A stretch of DNA of 8,217 nucleotides from Bacillota bacterium (GTDB lineage Bacteria; Bacillota; Clostridia; Acetivibrionales; DSM-1351): contig JAEWOH010000082.1 of NCBI GenBank assembly GCA_023460955.1, positions 1-8,217 of the forward strand, read 5' to 3'. Below the pieces are notes generated by a model. It was given only the letters and a program-made list of their open reading frames with translations. It was not told the DNA's origin and made no database searches. This document shows positions 6,577-8,217 of the stretch, one piece after another. The position numbers and the translations under genes were made by a program. The first letter of the stretch is position 1, and the number at the start of each line of letters is the position of its first letter.

Positions 6577-6858
6577 ATGTCAATTAAGCCCATGGATTTT
6601 CAGGTTTTATACCCTAAAACCACTGAATTATCTAAAATTTATAATGACGAGGCCAACAAAAACCAGGCTATACATCAGCAAATTACAGAAACAAATCGTG
6701 ATAGAATTGATCATAATTTAAAGCAGGTTGTTGCTAGAGAAAATGTCAAGCAGGGGCGTGTGCATGAAAAGCAGCCAAAGGATAATAATAAGCAGAATGA
6801 CAAAAAGAAGAAGCACAAGAAGGAAGAAAATACGTCTAAAATTGATATAAGAATTTAG
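6577..6858 (+). CDS. Small lysine-rich cytoplasmic protein of unknown function
   Basis: The 93-residue product belongs to no family I can name with certainty. It has no membrane helix or signal peptide. The N-terminus (IKPMDFQVLYPKTTELSKIYNDE, residues 3-25) looks like the ordered part. It is followed by a polar helix rich in Gln/Asn/Glu, and then a strongly basic run (about 68-83, QNDKKKKHKKEE) and an IDIRI end. Similar small proteins with an 'IKPxDxQVxxPKT' opening, a Gln-rich middle and an IDIRx end occur near flagellar genes of other Firmicutes, as far as I recall; I could not check this. It sits between the fapA-like gene (56 bases before) and the SwrB-like membrane gene (16 bases after), all on one strand, so it likely belongs to the same transcript. 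Basic character would allow RNA, membrane-surface or protein binding, but nothing here proves a role. Confidence 0.75.
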   Translation: MSIKPMDFQVLYPKTTELSKIYNDEANKNQAIHQQITETNRDRIDHNLKQVVARENVKQGRVHEKQPKDNNKQNDKKKKHKKEENTSKIDIRI

Positions 6859-6865
6859 CAGTATT

Positions 6866-6869
6866 GAGG
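6866..6869 (+). promoter_or_regulatory. Ribosome binding site that fixes the SwrB-like start
   Basis: GAGG ends 5 bases before the ATG at 6875. A GTG start at 6869 is in frame but overlaps this site, so the ATG is preferred. Confidence 0.65.
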
Positions 6870-6874
6870 TGAAT

Positions 6875-7615
6875 ATGGGCGCTTTTTACGTAAGCATTAT
6901 ATTTTTAGGGATTTTATTAATAATTGGATCCCTGTTTTTTATTGCAATGGATAAAGTAAATGGGAAGGAATTTTTTAAAGAATTTGACAGAAAAAAAGAA
7001 GAGATGTTTAATCTTATTCAGGACTCAGAGGATATGATACAGGAACTTAATAAAATTTCAGATTATGTGGTTACAACAATCTCTGAAAAAAACCAGGAGT
7101 TCTTTGAAAGGGTTAATCGACAACAAGGTAACGTAGTTTATCAACCGACAGTTAGGTTTACAGAGACTCAAAATACTCAATCTACCGACAATGGTTATAA
7201 TACTGTCAATGCTCCTGAATATAACATTGCTGATAATACTGCCAATGCTGGTAATATTGACAATACTCATAATGCTGATAATTCTCAGATTTCACACCAT
7301 ACTTACGAGAACGGTAATAATAAATCAGAACCTGTTTTTGAACAGCAAACCCTGTACAGGCAAAATGGAGCACAAGAAGTACACGAAAGACAAGAGTCAC
7401 AGGAGGATAATCTGAACATTAAGCGTGAGTTAAATACTCAGATGTCAGATATAACCGAGAGAATGAATGAAACAAATCAATCAAGGCTTGTTCTCAATAG
7501 CAAAAGACGTGAAGTTTTGAAAATGATAGAGCAGGGCATGAGTAATGATGAAATAGCTGACAAGCTTAAAATAGGCAAAGGTGAAATAGGTTTAATCAGA
7601 GGGTTGAGCAAATGA
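6875..7615 (+). CDS. SwrB-like single-pass membrane protein with C-terminal helix-turn-helix-like segment
   Basis: The 246-residue product has one N-terminal membrane helix (about 4-24) followed by a charged coiled coil (about 30-82, GKEFFKEFDRKKEEMF). A long, Asn/Gln/Thr-rich, probably disordered linker (about 85-205) comes next, and then a C-terminal segment (about 208-244) REVLKMIEQGMSNDEIADKLKIGKGEIGLI. That last part has the shape of a helix-turn-helix of the type seen in DUF6115/SwrB-like proteins. SwrB of Bacillus subtilis, encoded right after sigD, has an N-terminal membrane helix and a similar C-terminal domain and activates flagellar type III export. The match is by architecture and location, not by a search. 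The tandem 9-base repeat in the linker is described separately. The TGA stop overlaps the next start (ATGA), so translation is coupled. A DNA-binding role is less likely than protein contact. Confidence 0.7.
   Translation: MGAFYVSIIFLGILLIIGSLFFIAMDKVNGKEFFKEFDRKKEEMFNLIQDSEDMIQELNKISDYVVTTISEKNQEFFERVNRQQGNVVYQPTVRFTETQNTQSTDNGYNTVNAPEYNIADNTANAGNIDNTHNADNSQISHHTYENGNNKSEPVFEQQTLYRQNGAQEVHERQESQEDNLNIKRELNTQMSDITERMNETNQSRLVLNSKRREVLKMIEQGMSNDEIADKLKIGKGEIGLIRGLSK
7196..7285 (+). repeat. Degenerate 9-base tandem repeat encoding x-Asn-x tripeptides
   Basis: Six consecutive 9-base units (7232-7285) resemble GATAATACT, with AAT (once each AAT/AAT variants) always in the middle codon. They encode DNT, ANA, GNI, DNT, HNA and DNS. 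Two more units (YNT, VNA; 7196-7213) precede after an 18-base interruption. The repeat lies in the disordered linker of the SwrB-like protein and looks like slippage-expanded coding sequence. Because the unit is a multiple of three, changes in copy number keep the frame. Confidence 0.75.
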
Positions 7616-8091
7616 GAAAAGTCCATGGTAAGAGTGTAATCCTTGGTATTGGTATGGGTATGATAATAACAGCAATTGCTGGTTTGATTTATACTGGCGG
7701 TGGTGTTGCCGAGAGTAACCAAAATATGTCAAGAGAAGAAATTATAAGGTTGGCTAAAACCTACGGTATGGTGGAATCTGTTCATATTTTGGATGATGAT
7801 ACCATACAAAATACTGCACCAAATACTTCTTCAGCTGTTTCATCTGGGGCTGGTACAACTAGTGAGACAACTGATGATCAGAGAAACATAACAATAGTTA
7901 TTAAATCTGGTTTTGATTCTATAAAAGTGATTGATATCTTGTACGAAAAAGGCATAATCTCTGATAAAAAAAAGTTTGAAGCTGTTATGAACTCATTGGA
8001 AGCTACCACAAAAATTACTTCAGGAACTTTTAACTTTAAAAAAAATGATAATTATGAGTATGTTGTTAAAACTATATGTAATATAAAGTAA
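7612..8091 (+). CDS. Membrane-anchored protein with an MltG/YceG-type LysM-like module, no catalytic domain
   Basis: The 159-residue product has an N-terminal membrane helix (about 8-28, VILGIGMGMIITAIAGLIY), then a short helix SREEIIRLAKTYGM (40-53). A Ser/Thr-rich spacer (about 62-90) follows. The C-terminal unit (about 92-159) reads ITIVIKSGFDSIKVIDILYEKGII and later KITSGTFNFKKNDNYEYVV. This resembles the N-terminal LysM-like part of the MltG/YceG endolytic murein transglycosylases ('GxSxxxIAxxLxxxGVI ... AGTYxxxxxxxxxxIL'). The catalytic YceG domain that would follow is absent, and the protein ends at a normal stop with a terminator, so it is not a truncation by sequence damage that I can see. 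A peptidoglycan-binding role outside the membrane is inferred. It starts in an ATGA overlap with the SwrB-like gene, with AGAGGG at 7598-7603. Confidence 0.7.
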   Translation: MRKVHGKSVILGIGMGMIITAIAGLIYTGGGVAESNQNMSREEIIRLAKTYGMVESVHILDDDTIQNTAPNTSSAVSSGAGTTSETTDDQRNITIVIKSGFDSIKVIDILYEKGIISDKKKFEAVMNSLEATTKITSGTFNFKKNDNYEYVVKTICNIK

Positions 8092-8163
8092 AAAAGGGGC
8101 TGTCTCAAAAATAATGTTTTAAACAGCATTATTGAGAGGCAGCTCTCCTTTTTTCTTTTTTTT
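8090..8163 (+). terminator. Strong hairpin plus T-tract ending the operon
   Basis: Three stacked stems form a long hairpin. AAAAAAGG (8090-8097) pairs with CCTTTTTT (8147-8154). GCTGTCTC (8099-8106) pairs with GAGGCAGC (8136-8143) with one G-U. AATAATG (8110-8116) pairs with CATTATT (8127-8133) around a 10-base loop. A T-rich run continues to 8163. The A-run on the left side makes it able to work on both strands. It begins within the stop codon of the last gene. The left arm GGGGCTGTCTCAAAA also resembles the tips of some insertion sequences, so a mobile-element edge is an alternative. Confidence 0.8.
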
Positions 8164-8217
8164 AGAGTTAAAATGGCTATGATTATTAACTTTTATCGGG
8201 CATTCAGATTTTTCGGG
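8164..8217. other. Unassigned 54-base edge region after the terminator
   Basis: No gene can be assigned. On the + strand an ATG at 8173 opens a frame to the window edge without a ribosome site. On the - strand a frame of 32 codons runs from the edge at 8217 to a stop at 8119-8121, inside the terminator hairpin; it has no known motif. Confidence 0.3.

Noticed and set aside
7191..7415. Hydrophobic + strand frame of 74 codons overlapping the Asn-rich repeat
   Set aside because: Out-of-frame reading of the 9-base repeat gives Ile/Leu runs that mimic a membrane helix; no start signal.
7477..7722. Reverse-strand open frame over the SwrB-like/MltG-like junction
   Set aside because: Antisense to two coupled + strand genes; no motif or ribosome site.

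Overview
The window is the downstream part of a flagellar/chemotaxis (fla/che) operon from an AT-rich, low-GC Gram-positive bacterium, most likely a motile clostridium. Gene order points there: cheB-cheA-cheW-cheC-cheD-(small membrane gene)-sigD matches the tail of the long fla/che operon of Bacillus and clostridia. CheC and CheD are typical of Firmicutes and Thermotogae. The proteins look clostridial, possibly of the cellulolytic Ruminiclostridium group, but I cannot fix genus from sequence alone. All genes lie on the + strand and are tightly packed.

Layout. 1-81 is the C-terminal tail of CheB (methylesterase). Next come CheA (histidine kinase, 83-2161), CheW (coupling protein, 2206-2652), CheC (CheY-P phosphatase with both active sites intact, 2684-3301) and CheD (receptor glutamine deamidase with intact Cys-His-Thr, 3301-3789). 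A 127-base gap, the longest between genes, holds a plausible vegetative promoter and small hairpins. It is followed by a two-helix membrane protein of unknown function (3917-4306) and the flagellar sigma factor SigD/FliA (4351-5118). Downstream are a FapA-family (DUF342) beta-helix protein (5129-6520), a 93-residue lysine-rich protein of unknown function (6577-6858), a single-pass membrane protein with a C-terminal helix-turn-helix-like segment that resembles SwrB in layout and location (6875-7615), and a small membrane protein carrying only an MltG/YceG-type LysM-like module (7612-8091). A strong hairpin plus T-tract at 8090-8163 closes the operon. The last 54 bases are unassigned.

How it works together. 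CheA and CheW form the receptor signalling core. CheB, CheD and CheC handle adaptation and removal of CheY-P. SigD switches on late flagellar and motility genes. The four genes after sigD are the less understood part; their conserved-looking layout next to sigD suggests roles in flagellar assembly, secretion activation or cell-envelope accommodation, which is inference. Several starts were moved inward from the longest open frame because a good Shine-Dalgarno site sits before an internal ATG (cheW, fapA-like, the 93-aa gene and the SwrB-like gene).

No tRNA, rRNA, CRISPR array, complete mobile element or frameshifted gene was seen. The only hint of a mobile element is the hairpin at the end, whose arm resembles insertion-sequence tips and which overlaps a short reverse-strand open frame running off the window edge.
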